DNA of 64,000 nt from positions 17,851-81,850 of the forward strand of contig CAKQPT010000009.1 in the NCBI GenBank assembly GCA_934270345.1, in the 5' to 3' direction. The DNA comes from an uncultured Oribacterium sp. (GTDB lineage Bacteria > Bacillota > Clostridia > Lachnospirales > Lachnospiraceae). The notes below the pieces were generated by a model. The model worked only from the letters and a program-made list of their open reading frames with translations. It was not told where the DNA came from and made no database searches. This document shows positions 47,256 through 56,902 of this stretch, piece by piece (position 1 is the stretch's first letter; each line of letters starts with the position of its first letter). The position numbers and the translations under genes are program-made.

Positions 47256-47981
47256 TTACTCTTCTGTGATCGTAGCGGTGGCTTCTGCTTCCTCGGCTTC
47301 TTCCTTTACGGCAGTTGCCTCGTTTACAGCGGCCTTTGCAGCGTCTGCTGCAGTCTCGTCCTTCGCAGGTGCCTCTGCCGTCGGCTCGGCGTCCTTCCCG
47401 GTCACTTCTGTCTTCGCGTCTGCGTCATCCGCATCCGTCGTGAAGAACTCTACCTCGACGTCGCCGTCATCCTCCGGCTCGATGTCGGTGTCCTCCGCCT
47501 TTTCAGCGGCCTCGCCCTTCCCCTCTTCAGCCTCTGGCTTTGCGTCTTCAGTATCCGCCTTCGCGTCCTCGTCATCTACATACGGGTACGAGATGTGCTC
47601 GACGTTCTCGTCTACGACATCATCATCGTCCTCGTCGCAGCTGCCGAGCTTCTCATCGAGGGCTTCCTTTACGGTCTTGTATGCGTCCTTGCCGGCATCG
47701 ACGGCCAGGTTCTTCGCATCGACCGCGAGGTTCTTTGCAGCCACACCGATGTCCTTCGCTGCGGTCTTGAAATCTTCCTTCGTCTGGCTGTTCTTCAGGG
47801 TCGTGTAGGATCTCTTCGCGGAGTCCTTCACCTCAGAAGCGGACTCGAGCACATCCGTGAAGTCCTGATCGACTTCCTCGGAAAACTTCTCATACTTGTA
47901 GAGATAGGATACAGCGGCGGCAACACCACCGACCAGTGCAGCGAATCCGACGAGACCACCTAAACCTTTTTTCTTGCCCAT
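47256..47981 (-). CDS. YtxH-like envelope protein with acidic tail
   Basis: The 241-residue protein begins MGKKKGLGGLVGFAALVGGV, a single hydrophobic segment. A helical, coiled-coil-prone part follows (about 35-105, with AAKDIGVAAKNLAVDAKNLA) and then a long acidic tail rich in Glu, Asp, Ala and Thr (about 115-241). It resembles YtxH-type stress proteins of Firmicutes only in its first third. GGAGGATATC precedes the ATG. Function unknown; the tail may be disordered. Confidence 0.75.
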   Translation of the reverse strand: MGKKKGLGGLVGFAALVGGVAAAVSYLYKYEKFSEEVDQDFTDVLESASEVKDSAKRSYTTLKNSQTKEDFKTAAKDIGVAAKNLAVDAKNLAVDAGKDAYKTVKEALDEKLGSCDEDDDDVVDENVEHISYPYVDDEDAKADTEDAKPEAEEGKGEAAEKAEDTDIEPEDDGDVEVEFFTTDADDADAKTEVTGKDAEPTAEAPAKDETAADAAKAAVNEATAVKEEAEEAEATATITEE

Positions 47982-48192
47982 AACGATATCCTCCATCCGG
48001 GCCGCTTCCGGCCCGTTTCTTCATTTCGGTGTCTTCCGTATCTGAATCAATCTATCGATACTACAGTCAGGCACCACCAGTCCATCTTTCATTTGTATCG
48101 CTCAGAATTTACAAATTCGATACTGCTATCATACCACGATTTCGCTGATATATATACCTGCATCGTAGCCACAGATGTTCGAATTTCGTAAG

Positions 48193-48205
48193 GGGGTCTG
48201 ACCCC
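48193..48205. repeat. GGGGTCTGACCCC palindrome (G4)
   Basis: A perfect copy in the context GTAAG-palindrome-ATAAACTC, 7 bp from the glnS stop. The rest of the gap to 47996 is AT-richer and holds no clear gene. Confidence 0.85.
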
Positions 48206-48211
48206 ATAAAC

Positions 48212-49918
48212 TCAGGCCTGGGTCGGGAGCTTAAAGCTGGACTTCAGACCGACGATGCGGTTGTAGACCGGGTGGCCTTCGGTGGAGTCCTTACTGTCGA
48301 CGCAGAAGAAGCCGTTTCGTACGAACTGGAAGCTGTCGTATGCCTTCACGTCCATGAGCTCCGGCTCGACCATGCAGTTCTCTACGACGGTGAGGGAGTT
48401 CGGGTTGAAGTTCAGGGTGCCATCCTCGTTCAGCTTGCCCTTCTCTTCGTCGATCAGCTGCTCATACAGACGGACGGTCACCTGACCTGCGGTCGGAGCA
48501 TTGACCCAGTGGATCGTGCCCTTCACCTTACGTCCCGTGAAGCCGGAGCCCGACTTCGTTTCCGGATCGTAGGTGCAGTGAACGACGGTCACCTTTCCGT
48601 CGGCGTCGGTCTCGTAGGAGGTCGCCTTTACGAAATATGCAGACATGAGGCGCACCTCGTTGTCGACATAGAGCCGCTTATACTTCTTCGGCGGATCGAT
48701 CATGAAGTCGTCGCGCTCGATGTAGAGCTCGCGGGAGAACGGAACCTGACGGCTGCCGAGCGCCTCGTTCTCGAGGTTGTTCGGCACCTCAAGCATCTCG
48801 GTCTGACCCTCCGGATAGTTGTCGATCACCAGCTTGATCGGGTCAATGACGGCCATCATACGCTTGTCCTTCAGCTTCAGGTCCTCGCGGATACAGTACT
48901 CGAGGAGGCTGATGTCGCAGCTGGAGTTCGCCTTTGAGATACCGCTCAGGGTGACGAACTGACGGAGGGACTCCGGTGTATAGCCACGACGGCGCAGAGC
49001 CGCGATGGTAACGAGACGCGGGTCATCCCAGCCATCAACGACGCCATCCTCTACCAGCTTCTTGATGTAACGCTTACCGGTGACAACATTGGTCAGATAC
49101 AGCTTCGCGAACTCAATCTGGCGAGGCGGATGCGGGAAATCACAGTTCTTTACAACCCAGTCATAGAGTGGGCGATGATCCTCAAACTCCAGTGTGCAGA
49201 GGGAGTGCGTGATGCCCTCCACGGCGTCCTCGATCGGATGTGCGAAATCGTACATCGGGTAGATGCACCACTTGTCACCGGTATTGTGGTGATGCATGTG
49301 GGCCACTCGATAGATGATCGGATCACGCATGTTCAGGTTCGGGGATGCCATGTCGATCTTCGCACGCAGGGTCAGGGTACCGTCTGCGTACTTGCCGTCC
49401 TTCATGTCCTGGAAGAGCTGAAGGTTCTCTTCGATCGGACGGTTCCGGTTCGGGGACTCCTTACCAGGATTCGTGAAATCGCCACGGTACGCGGTGATCT
49501 GCTCTGCGGTGAGATCATCGACGAAGGCGAGACCCTTCTTAATCAGAAGGATGGCCTTCTCATACATGGTATCGAAGTAATCGGATGCGAAGAAGATGCG
49601 GTCCTCGAAGTCGGCACCGAGCCACTTTACGTCACGCTCGATCGCCTCGACGAATTCGGTCTTCTCCTTCATCGGGTTCGTGTCATCGAAGCGGAGGTTA
49701 AACTGTCCATGGTACTCCTGCGCCATTCCGGAATTCAGAATGATCGACTTCGCATGGCCGATGTGCAGATAACCGTTCGGCTCCGGTGGGAATCGTGTAT
49801 GTACGTGGTCATAAACGCCCTCGGCAAGATCCTTCTCGATCTCACGCTCGATGAAATGCTTCGACTCTGGAGCCTTCTCCTCCAGCACGCCGTTCTCGTT
49901 TCTTGTTTCCATAGACAT
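48212..49918 (-). CDS. glnS: Glutaminyl-tRNA synthetase
   Basis: GlnRS charges tRNA-Gln directly. The 568-residue class I enzyme has [12 protein letters not shown] (HIGH motif, about 39-50), DDTNP, and the C-terminal beta-barrel anticodon-binding domains. The second signature, usually VMSKRKL, reads [11 protein letters not shown] here, so the KMSKS-like loop is degenerate (Ser replaced by Gly). The start [10 protein letters not shown] has AGGAGG at 7 bp. A glutamine-specific enzyme is less common in Firmicutes than the GatCAB route. Confidence 0.95.
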   Translation of the reverse strand: MSMETRNENGVLEEKAPESKHFIEREIEKDLAEGVYDHVHTRFPPEPNGYLHIGHAKSIILNSGMAQEYHGQFNLRFDDTNPMKEKTEFVEAIERDVKWLGADFEDRIFFASDYFDTMYEKAILLIKKGLAFVDDLTAEQITAYRGDFTNPGKESPNRNRPIEENLQLFQDMKDGKYADGTLTLRAKIDMASPNLNMRDPIIYRVAHMHHHNTGDKWCIYPMYDFAHPIEDAVEGITHSLCTLEFEDHRPLYDWVVKNCDFPHPPRQIEFAKLYLTNVVTGKRYIKKLVEDGVVDGWDDPRLVTIAALRRRGYTPESLRQFVTLSGISKANSSCDISLLEYCIREDLKLKDKRMMAVIDPIKLVIDNYPEGQTEMLEVPNNLENEALGSRQVPFSRELYIERDDFMIDPPKKYKRLYVDNEVRLMSAYFVKATSYETDADGKVTVVHCTYDPETKSGSGFTGRKVKGTIHWVNAPTAGQVTVRLYEQLIDEEKGKLNEDGTLNFNPNSLTVVENCMVEPELMDVKAYDSFQFVRNGFFCVDSKDSTEGHPVYNRIVGLKSSFKLPTQA

Positions 49919-49987
49919 AGTATAGCCTCCTAAAAATGAAGTACCCAAAATTATAGCATATCGGGGCGCTGTTATACAAGGTACAGT

Positions 49988-51301
49988 TTACCCCATCAGT
50001 CCTCTTCGGTCACGGAGGACGGCGAGGATCGAGAGCGCGAGCATGATACCGACGGTGAGAACGACGGTGACCATGGCGCCGGCGATGCCGACCTGGTCCG
50101 CGAGGATGCCGATGATCTGCGGGACGAGGATGCCGCCGATGGCGCTGATGCCGGTGAGGAGCGAGAGGCCCATGGTAGAGCCTTCAATGATCGGGCCGGC
50201 GGCCGCGACGGTGGTCGGGTAGATGGCGCTCATGCCGAGTCCAAGCACAGCGATGATGATGGCGGCCATCGTTGCGGTGTGGGTGTTCACGAGAAGCACG
50301 ATCGCGACGAAGTCGATGAGGGCGCTCACGAGGATGATCCGGAGCTTATTGACATGCTGGAGGAACTGCGCGGTGCCCATGCGACCGGCCATCATCATGA
50401 TCCAGGTGACGGAGACCATCGCGGTCGCGAGCGCACTCGTCATAACACCGGTGTCCTTCAGGTAGGTGACGAACCAGCCGTTCACGGTGTTCTCGAAGCC
50501 GACGTACATGAACATGATGAAGGTGATGATCAGGAAGCTCCGGTTCGTGAGCAGCGCCTGAAGATTCGGTGCACCGGCCGCCTGGCCCTGTTCAATGCAT
50601 CCGGCGCCACTGCCATCACCACCCTGTGCTGTAGTGGCAGCTGATCTCGATGTGGTGCCTGCCGGGACCGCTGCGCTGCCGCCACCTGCGCGGTGGTCGT
50701 CTGCATTGGCCGCGGACGGCTGCGGCTCCTCGAGCATCCGGTAGTCCATGGTCCAGTAGTTCAGCGGGAAGATCGCGCCGGAGACGCAGAGAATGTACAT
50801 GATGATGCGCCACGGGAAGCCGAGGGCGAGGAGCGCAGCCATGATGAAGGGGCTCGCGAAGGCGCCGACGGCGAAGGTGGTGTGCAGGATGTTCAGGTAC
50901 TTCGTCGAGCTGTTCGTCGCGACATTCATCGCGAGGTTACTGATGATCGTGACGGTGCCCTTCGTGATGCCGAGGACGAACACCAGCAGGTACATGAAGA
51001 CGACCGGCGGATGAATCGTCAGCAGCAACATGACAATCGGCGAGAGGCCGGTGATGGCGACCACGACCGCGCGATGCGAGAAGTGGCGCTTCGCGAGCGG
51101 ATAGATGATGGACGCGCAGAAATTGCCGATCGCGAGGATGCTGATCAGGCCGCCCGCCACCGCGTAGTTCAGCTGCTCCTCCTCGATGAGATGCGGCAGG
51201 ATCGCACCGAAAATCGTGATGACCGCACCGCTCAGGATGTAGCCGAGGTAGAGGTGGTTCAGCACCCGCCACTTGAGTTCCTTTGTAATTTCCATATTCA
51301 T
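49988..51301 (-). CDS. Major facilitator superfamily transporter
   Basis: The product of about 437 residues has twelve predicted membrane segments in two halves, with GYILSGAVITIFGAILPHLI in the first and YPTTVAAAGPIIEGSTMGLS in the last third. It resembles sugar or drug MFS permeases (FucP/YfkF-like), but the substrate is not evident. The central loop (about 190-249) is enlarged by a Ser, Ala, Gly and Thr-rich insertion containing ANADDHRAGGG. Starts at 51310, 51301 and 51295 are all possible; GGGG lies 4-10 bp before them. Confidence 0.85.
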   Translation of the reverse strand: MNMEITKELKWRVLNHLYLGYILSGAVITIFGAILPHLIEEEQLNYAVAGGLISILAIGNFCASIIYPLAKRHFSHRAVVVAITGLSPIVMLLLTIHPPVVFMYLLVFVLGITKGTVTIISNLAMNVATNSSTKYLNILHTTFAVGAFASPFIMAALLALGFPWRIIMYILCVSGAIFPLNYWTMDYRMLEEPQPSAANADDHRAGGGSAAVPAGTTSRSAATTAQGGDGSGAGCIEQGQAAGAPNLQALLTNRSFLIITFIMFMYVGFENTVNGWFVTYLKDTGVMTSALATAMVSVTWIMMMAGRMGTAQFLQHVNKLRIILVSALIDFVAIVLLVNTHTATMAAIIIAVLGLGMSAIYPTTVAAAGPIIEGSTMGLSLLTGISAIGGILVPQIIGILADQVGIAGAMVTVVLTVGIMLALSILAVLRDRRGLMG

Positions 51302-51373
51302 AAACCCCATTTCAAAAATATCGCATTTAGAATCAGTTTAGCACACTTCCGGGAAAAAGCCGCATCCCGGAGA

Positions 51374-51417
51374 TAAAAACACGGAGGGCGGACGCTTCTG
51401 GCGTCCACCCTCCTTTT
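51374..51417 (-). terminator. Intrinsic terminator for the M14 carboxypeptidase
   Basis: The 13 bp stem GGAGGGCGGACGC with its near complement and a short loop is followed on the minus strand by GTGTTTTTATC. Confidence 0.8.
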
Positions 51418-51437
51418 ACCTGATCAAAATCTGAATT

Positions 51438-53042
51438 TTATGCGCCGATGCCGACGAGGAGATCCGGCAGGATGCCGTCATTCTCGGTCCACATCTGGGT
51501 GATCTGCGACTCGTCCACCGGCGAGGTGCCACGGCCGAGCTCGATCGTCACGGATGGGATATCGAGCTTCTGCACGGCCCAGTCCTTGAAGCCCGCAGCG
51601 TCCGTCTGTGACCAGGTATCCGAGATGGTATACCCCGTGTTCTGATGGACGACATTGGCCAGATACTGGCCCTTCGCCTTATAGTTTCCGGTCTCGCCGA
51701 AATACCAGTAGATCACGCGGCCCTGCGTGTGGTAGCTGATCGTGTAGTCCGGCATAATCTGGCGGCAGAGGTTCGCGAGCGCCTTTGACTCGACCTCACT
51801 CTCCGGCCCCGTGCCCTTATAGAACATGTTCGACGGGTGATCGACCTTCGGGGTCGCCTCCTGCCAGAACGCGTCGAAGTTACGGTTCAGGTTGACGCCG
51901 TTGATGTTGTTCTTCCACTTGCGGAGGTAGGTGGCGAGGTCCGTCACCTGATCCTGCGCGGCCATGCTCATGACCATCGTCTTCGCGGCCTGCGTGTTCA
52001 GCGCGTCGATGCCGCCCTGTACGAGGGTGATGCCGTCCGGGTTCACCATCGGAACGAAGTGGATGCAGGTGTTCTGGAGCAGCGTCGCGACGGACTGTCC
52101 ATGGTAGAGCCAGTTGTTCTGCTGCATCTCGAGCAGCGCCACGATCTCCCGCATCACGACCTGGGAGCTGATGTACTCACGTGCGTGAATGCCGCCGTGC
52201 ACGAGGATCTTATGCGGGGCGGACGGATTTCCGACCACCACGTGGTAGAGCTGCCGTCCGTCGATGGTGTTCCCGAGGACATCCATCTGCATCTTCGGAT
52301 AGGTCGCCTTCAGGATATTGAGGTCGACCTGCATCTCCTGGTAGGTATAGGTGCCGACGTTGCTGCAGTAGTAGCCCGCCGGAAGCGGTACGGTACTGAG
52401 TGCGTTCAGAACCGTGGAGCTGCCGCTGGTCGTCGTGCCCGTGCCGAACAGGTTATTCATGCTGCTGCCGGTACTGCTGCCCGTCACGCCAGGGACCGTC
52501 GGTCCGAAGCTCGTCATGCCAATGCTGTCGGCCGGTGTGCCGGCACTGCTGCCGCTGCTCGACACCAGCGCATGTGTCGTGTCGGTGCCGCCCGCCGCCG
52601 TGATGGCCTGCATCGTGGATGCATTGACCGACGCCAGGGTTTCAGAAGTCGCCGAGCCAGTCGGCGCGGTGGTGGTTCCTGTGGAAGCAGCCGATGTCGT
52701 CGTGCCGCTGGTGGTTCCGGTCGTTACGCCGGTCGCGCCGAGGATCGTGATCCCGGACGCTGCGTCCGCGCCGCCGATGGTCGCCTGCGTGCCGGCCTGA
52801 TTTGTGCTGCCGGCGCTGGCCTCTGTGCCTTCCAGCGCACCCGTCGCTTCGACGATTCCGGTGCTGGTCTCGCTGCCGTTCGTGCCGGTCGCCCCCGCAC
52901 TGTAGTTTGCGCCACTGGTCTCAGCATTGGCTACGATCGGCGTCACGCCCGACGCGATCGTCCCGGCATACGCCGTCGTGCTGAGGCTCGCCATCATTGA
53001 CATCGCCATCGCAGCCGCGACGACGGATTTCTTCTTTATCAT
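51438..53042 (-). CDS. Secreted M14 zinc carboxypeptidase with long disordered linker
   Basis: The 534-residue protein starts MIKKKSVVAAAMAMSMM, a signal peptide cleaved near AYAGT. A linker of some 200 residues, almost wholly Ala, Ser, Thr and Gly, follows (about 27-225), and then an M14 peptidase. The metal site is HAREY (His and Glu of HxxE) with the later His in SYHTQGR; NPDG, GVNLNRNFD and the catalytic Glu in TIELGRG are present. It probably trims wall peptides or extracellular peptides, in the gamma-D-glutamyl-diaminopimelate peptidase style. GAGGGGAC precedes the ATG. Confidence 0.9.
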   Translation of the reverse strand: MIKKKSVVAAAMAMSMMASLSTTAYAGTIASGVTPIVANAETSGANYSAGATGTNGSETSTGIVEATGALEGTEASAGSTNQAGTQATIGGADAASGITILGATGVTTGTTSGTTTSAASTGTTTAPTGSATSETLASVNASTMQAITAAGGTDTTHALVSSSGSSAGTPADSIGMTSFGPTVPGVTGSSTGSSMNNLFGTGTTTSGSSTVLNALSTVPLPAGYYCSNVGTYTYQEMQVDLNILKATYPKMQMDVLGNTIDGRQLYHVVVGNPSAPHKILVHGGIHAREYISSQVVMREIVALLEMQQNNWLYHGQSVATLLQNTCIHFVPMVNPDGITLVQGGIDALNTQAAKTMVMSMAAQDQVTDLATYLRKWKNNINGVNLNRNFDAFWQEATPKVDHPSNMFYKGTGPESEVESKALANLCRQIMPDYTISYHTQGRVIYWYFGETGNYKAKGQYLANVVHQNTGYTISDTWSQTDAAGFKDWAVQKLDIPSVTIELGRGTSPVDESQITQMWTENDGILPDLLVGIGA

Positions 53043-53439
53043 AATTGATTGTCCCCTCGATTCTCGCATTTCATGTGCCGGCGCCGCCTGGCCCGGACGT
53101 CATGCTCCGCGAAGATGCGCATCACATACCACGGGGCTTCACGCCTCTCCGGCTGAACTCCCGCAGCATACCATGCAGTTTTTCACAACTGTCCGTAATT
53201 ATACCGAATTCGCTATTTCATGTGAATGGTCAATTTTTTTAAAATAATCTGACAGAAGTGGAACTTTCTCACATTTGACTTATAGAACTTTCCTGCATTT
53301 GGCATTATATTGTTGACAGGCTGAACGATTCAGGATGATACAGATAGCAGCATCGTGGTCCTGCGCAGATATCCATGGTGACAGTCCGGGCGCATTCAAA
53401 AATTCAGCATCGCCGATTCATAATGTCGTTTCCGAGGAA

Positions 53440-53692
53440 TATATGAAAGATGCCCCTTTGAAAAATTTAATATATGTCCTGTCGCGTATTTCAGCGGACG
53501 AGCATAACGAAATATATGAAACTCCCATTTTTTCCAAAAAACATATACTTTAAGCCACAGCAAACGACGATATTCGTCCATTTGATATATGATTTTTTGA
53601 AAATCGGGCTTTATCATATATTATTACTGTAAAAAACCTTATGAACCCTTAAATCTGTATATGATATTTTTTAAATCAACCGAATTAATATA
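53440..53692. repeat. Palindromic array E: four 35 bp units
   Basis: Units of exactly 35 bp lie at 53440-53474, 53513-53547, 53586-53620 and 53658-53692, spaced 73, 73 and 72 bp. Ends are TATATGA and TCATATA or TAATATA, the same as array D over 30 kb away. Oriented by the inner GATTT..AAAAA core they run +,+,-,-. Spacers of 37-38 bp are unrelated. The array lies in the 677 bp gap between the divergent carboxypeptidase and DUF3810-like genes, ending 28 bp from the latter. Upstream at 53258-53309, GAACTTTC-N3-CATTTG occurs twice. Confidence 0.85.
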
Positions 53693-53719
53693 ATCATCCA
53701 AAATAACAAGGAGGACGCC

Positions 53720-55042
53720 ATGTTGAGAACAGACACACCGGACAAAAAAAGGCCCCAAAAAAACAAGCGGCGCATCTACCTTCTCGCGCTGCTCCTGGAT
53801 CTGCTGGCGCTCGCCGCGAATCAGCTGGCGGCCCGCTCTTCTGCCTTCGCCAATGCTTACTCCCACTACGTTTATCGCGTGCTGAGTCTCAGCATCGGCT
53901 CCGTGACGGGCCTGCTGCCCTTCTCCGTGGTGGAGCTTCTCCTCTACGCGACGATCCTTTTCGTGCTCTTCGATTTCGTGAAGCAGCTCCGCCGCGCCAT
54001 CCGCGCCGCCGTCGCCCGCCCGCTGCGCCGCTTCCTTGGCCATCTCTTCCTCATCCTGTCTACGCTGCTCGTGCTCTACGTCTTCCTCTGCGGCATCAAC
54101 TACCACCGCACGAGCTTCTCGCAGGAGGCCGGCCTCAGCGTAACGCTCAACGAGCACGGCACGATCTACGACGAAGCGGACCTCATCGCGCTCTGCGACT
54201 ACCTCGTTACGGAAATCAACGCCACGGAGGCGCAGCTTGCGGCGTCCGCCACATTGGATGCCAATGCAGACGTCCTCCGCGCACCTACCTCCGCGGACGC
54301 CGGTGCCGCAGGCACCACCGCAGAATTATCGACCGCCACCGCCGAAGCTTCCGGTACTTCCGGCGCCGACGAGGCTGCGGCGACCACCATCGAAGTGGAC
54401 GGCACCTTCATTAGCCAGACCACGGAGACACCGAAGGCTTCCGCCGCCTGGCTGTGGCACGCGGGGCGCACGGGCCAGCGCGCGATGGAGAAGCTCGGCC
54501 AGCGCTATAGCCGTCTGTCGGGCCACTATCCGTTCCCGAAGCCGATCCTCAACACCTGGCTCCTCAGCGTCCAGCAGACCACCGGCGTGTACTCGCCCTT
54601 CACCGTCGAAGCGAACTACAACCGCGACATCGCGTACTACGACATCCCGTTCACCATCTGCCACGAGCTCTCCCACCTCCGCGGCTATATGCAGGAGGAG
54701 GAAGCGAACTTCATCGGCGTGCTCGCGACGATCGGTGCGGACGATCTCTACTTCAACTATTCAGGCTATGTCTCCGCCTGGGTATACGCGGGCAATGCAC
54801 TCGCCCGGGTCGACAGCACCGCGTTCGCCACGCTGTATAGCCGGATCAATGCGCGCACCCGCCAGGACATGCTCTACAACAACGCCTACTGGAAGCAGTT
54901 CGAGGGGAAGCCGGCTGAAGCGCACGAGCAGCTGAACGACGCCTACCTGAAGCTGCAGGGCCAGACGACCGGCGTCCGCAGCTACGGGCACGTGACCGAT
55001 CTGATGCTCGAATACTTCGCGAAAAACGGGACGCTGGAATGA
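53720..55042 (+). CDS. DUF3810-like membrane metallopeptidase
   Basis: The 440-residue protein has three membrane segments (about 14-34, 65-85 and 105-125) and a large outer domain. CHELSHLRGYMQEEEANF (about 314-331) gives an HExxH zinc site followed by a glutamate, as in DUF3810 proteins. It is probably an envelope zinc peptidase of unknown substrate. An Ala/Thr-rich insertion (about 172-237) contains the word GCCAATGCAGACGTCC at 54260. AAGGAGG lies 7 bp before the ATG. Array E directly precedes it. Confidence 0.85.
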   Translation: MLRTDTPDKKRPQKNKRRIYLLALLLDLLALAANQLAARSSAFANAYSHYVYRVLSLSIGSVTGLLPFSVVELLLYATILFVLFDFVKQLRRAIRAAVARPLRRFLGHLFLILSTLLVLYVFLCGINYHRTSFSQEAGLSVTLNEHGTIYDEADLIALCDYLVTEINATEAQLAASATLDANADVLRAPTSADAGAAGTTAELSTATAEASGTSGADEAAATTIEVDGTFISQTTETPKASAAWLWHAGRTGQRAMEKLGQRYSRLSGHYPFPKPILNTWLLSVQQTTGVYSPFTVEANYNRDIAYYDIPFTICHELSHLRGYMQEEEANFIGVLATIGADDLYFNYSGYVSAWVYAGNALARVDSTAFATLYSRINARTRQDMLYNNAYWKQFEGKPAEAHEQLNDAYLKLQGQTTGVRSYGHVTDLMLEYFAKNGTLE

Positions 55043-55154
55043 TGTAAGCGTTCAGCCCGGGTCCCCGGAAAGCCGGCTTCGGAGAACTGTGTTTCCATGG
55101 TCGAGGCCTCGAATCTCCTGCCTGAACCATCACGAAATAGTCGACGTACCATCT

Positions 55155-55191
55155 AAAAAGGACCTACGCTTGATGGCATAGATCCTTTTTT
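55155..55191. terminator. Bidirectional terminator between convergent genes
   Basis: The stem AAAAAGGACCTACGC pairs with GCATAGATCCTTTTT with two mismatches. T-runs on both strands suit both the DUF3810-like gene and the convergent membrane protein gene. Confidence 0.85.
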
Positions 55192-55237
55192 GTTAATTAC
55201 CGTTCTTCATTTCATGCTTTATGTAGTGGGCTTTTCA

Positions 55238-56308
55238 TTACTTCGCTTGCACAAATTCGAGAAAGCTCTTCGCGGCGTCCTGTCGCTCTGACTTCACGGC
55301 GAAGCCGAAAATCGGCGTGGTCGTCTGATACAGTGCGTTTTCCTCGAGCCATGCGGCGTCCGAAAGGACGATGCCGACCGGAATCGGCTTCTGCATCTTC
55401 GCCAGGTCCGGCATCACGAAATCCTCGCGTGGCTGCACGGTCGCGAGCCCCATCAGGTTCGCCGCAAACGCCGACATCTCGTCAAGGGTTTCGGAGGTGG
55501 AAGAAGCATCGTCGCTGGTTTCCGCACCCGCTTTCGCTTCTTCACCTGTCGAATTTCCAGCATCTGCGGTCGCCGGGCTCTCTTCTGCCGCGCTATCCGT
55601 ACCGGTCGCCTGTGCATCGCCTGCCGCCTGTTCATCTGCAGCGGCGGCTGCGCTGGTCTCAGCATTGGCGTCCGTAGAAGCCTCCGACTTCCGAAGTGTA
55701 TCGCTGTTCGCGATGGTTTCGTCGGCACCGAGGCTCATCTCCTCGAGCTCGCCGTAGTCCGTCTGGTCGAGGAGCTCCTGCAGGTGCTGGTCGATGTAGT
55801 AAACCTGACCGGCAGCCTCATACGCCGCGAGGGTCTCGTCGTCCAGCACATCGCGAAGGTCGACGAAGGAGCCGTTCAGCGCGTAGTAGGTGAAGACGCC
55901 CGGGTCCGCTACCATCGCATCGATGTCGTGCGACTGATAGAGCGCCGCGATTTTCGCATTCTGCGCCATCGAGAACTGACTCTGGTCGTTCGGATTGAAG
56001 GTCGCGGAAGTGTCGACGATGATCTTCTGCTTCTCATCATCGAGCCCCGCCGCCTCCGCGAATGCCGCCCCCGCAGCTTCATCCGCCTGCCCGCTCAGGT
56101 CCGTGCCGCCGGCATTGAGCAGCATCGCGTAGAAACCCGTCGGCTTATTGTGGAGGATGGTCGAGCCGACCGACCACACGAGCCCGACCAGCACCACCAC
56201 GCCGAGAATCCAGAACTTGTAATAGTCGAAAATGTACTGCACTTTCCCGCCGAAGCTCAGCCGGCTCAGCTTCTTCTTTTCCTTCTGTAAATCATCACGA
56301 AATGACAT
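55238..56308 (-). CDS. Membrane-anchored extracellular protein
   Basis: The 356-residue protein has a cytosolic basic start, one membrane segment (about 33-53), then an outer domain with alpha/beta character. Segments such as VDTSATFNPNDQSQFSM and DIDAMVADPGVF recall periplasmic binding proteins and are seen in unnamed Lachnospiraceae proteins. A low-complexity Ala, Glu, Ser and Thr insertion (about 203-274) interrupts it. No catalytic residue is recognised. AGGAGA lies before the ATG. Function unknown. Confidence 0.75.
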   Translation of the reverse strand: MSFRDDLQKEKKKLSRLSFGGKVQYIFDYYKFWILGVVVLVGLVWSVGSTILHNKPTGFYAMLLNAGGTDLSGQADEAAGAAFAEAAGLDDEKQKIIVDTSATFNPNDQSQFSMAQNAKIAALYQSHDIDAMVADPGVFTYYALNGSFVDLRDVLDDETLAAYEAAGQVYYIDQHLQELLDQTDYGELEEMSLGADETIANSDTLRKSEASTDANAETSAAAAADEQAAGDAQATGTDSAAEESPATADAGNSTGEEAKAGAETSDDASSTSETLDEMSAFAANLMGLATVQPREDFVMPDLAKMQKPIPVGIVLSDAAWLEENALYQTTTPIFGFAVKSERQDAAKSFLEFVQAK

Positions 56309-56336
56309 CTCTTCTCCTAATTTTTAATCGATATTC

Positions 56337-56568
56337 AGCTGGGCTGGAGAGGCGGCAATAGAAGCACAGTACTACGAGTTCGGGAAAATCTAAGTCAGGA
56401 CCCCTAAGTGGCACTAGGCCCTCTGCAATCGCTGAGTTTTCCTGATGAAAACTCAGCGTTGCTAGAGGGTTCCAAGGAGAGATAACACCAAGTGCCACTA
56501 AGGGAACCTGCCTTGATTTTCCACGAACCCTCCGTATGGCTTCTATTGCCGCCCCTCCAGCCCCAGCT
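56337..56568. repeat. Long palindromic element P3 (232 bp)
   Basis: Outer arms AGCTGGGCTGGAG and GCGGCAATAGAAGC pair with the far end. Middle arms have CCCCTAAGTGGCACT pairing with AGTGCCACTAAGGG. The centre is CTGAGTTTTC-CTGAT-GAAAACTCAG. It shares orientation with P2. It lies upstream of the 55238-56308 gene, close to its start, and before the queT leader. Confidence 0.85.
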
Positions 56569-56639
56569 CTTCTACATGTACAAAAATTAGAACTATTTTA
56601 GCAGAAAGCTGTCGAAATATCCACTTTACGCGCCCCTGA

Positions 56640-56896
56640 ATCTGTTTTATAGTTTTTATGTAAGCAACAGGTAACGGCTTCGTTCCGTGCCGGGCAGACC
56701 TCGCGTCCACCCGCACCCGACATCGCCGCTGCCCCATCAAGTTTCGCAGAGTAGACGCACGAGCGTACAGTGCCTTCCGAACGGGGAGTTTGTCGGGAGG
56801 ACGAAGCCGGATTTCCGGCGCGGTTCGGGTGTCGCATCCCGCTGCAGTGAAGATTAGACACTAACCTTCTTTGTAGTCAGGGGCTGCAAAGGAGGT
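56640..56896 (+). promoter_or_regulatory. Structured leader of queT with SD-sequestering hairpin
   Basis: The 240 nt before queT are GC-rich and fold-prone. CGGCTTCGT (near 56675) can pair with ACGAAGCCG (near 56805), and several CACCCG/CGGGTG pairs lie between. At the end, ACCTTCTTTGTAG (56864-56876) pairs with CTGCAAAGGAGGT (56884-56896), hiding the SD 6 bp before the ATG. A translation-blocking riboswitch for a queuosine precursor is likely by context; I could not match it to a preQ1 class. Confidence 0.65.
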
Positions 56897-56902
56897 ATTT
56901 TT

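Noticed and set aside
56640..56860. RNase P, tmRNA or SRP RNA
   Set aside because: None of the conserved cores of these RNAs could be found in the sequence.
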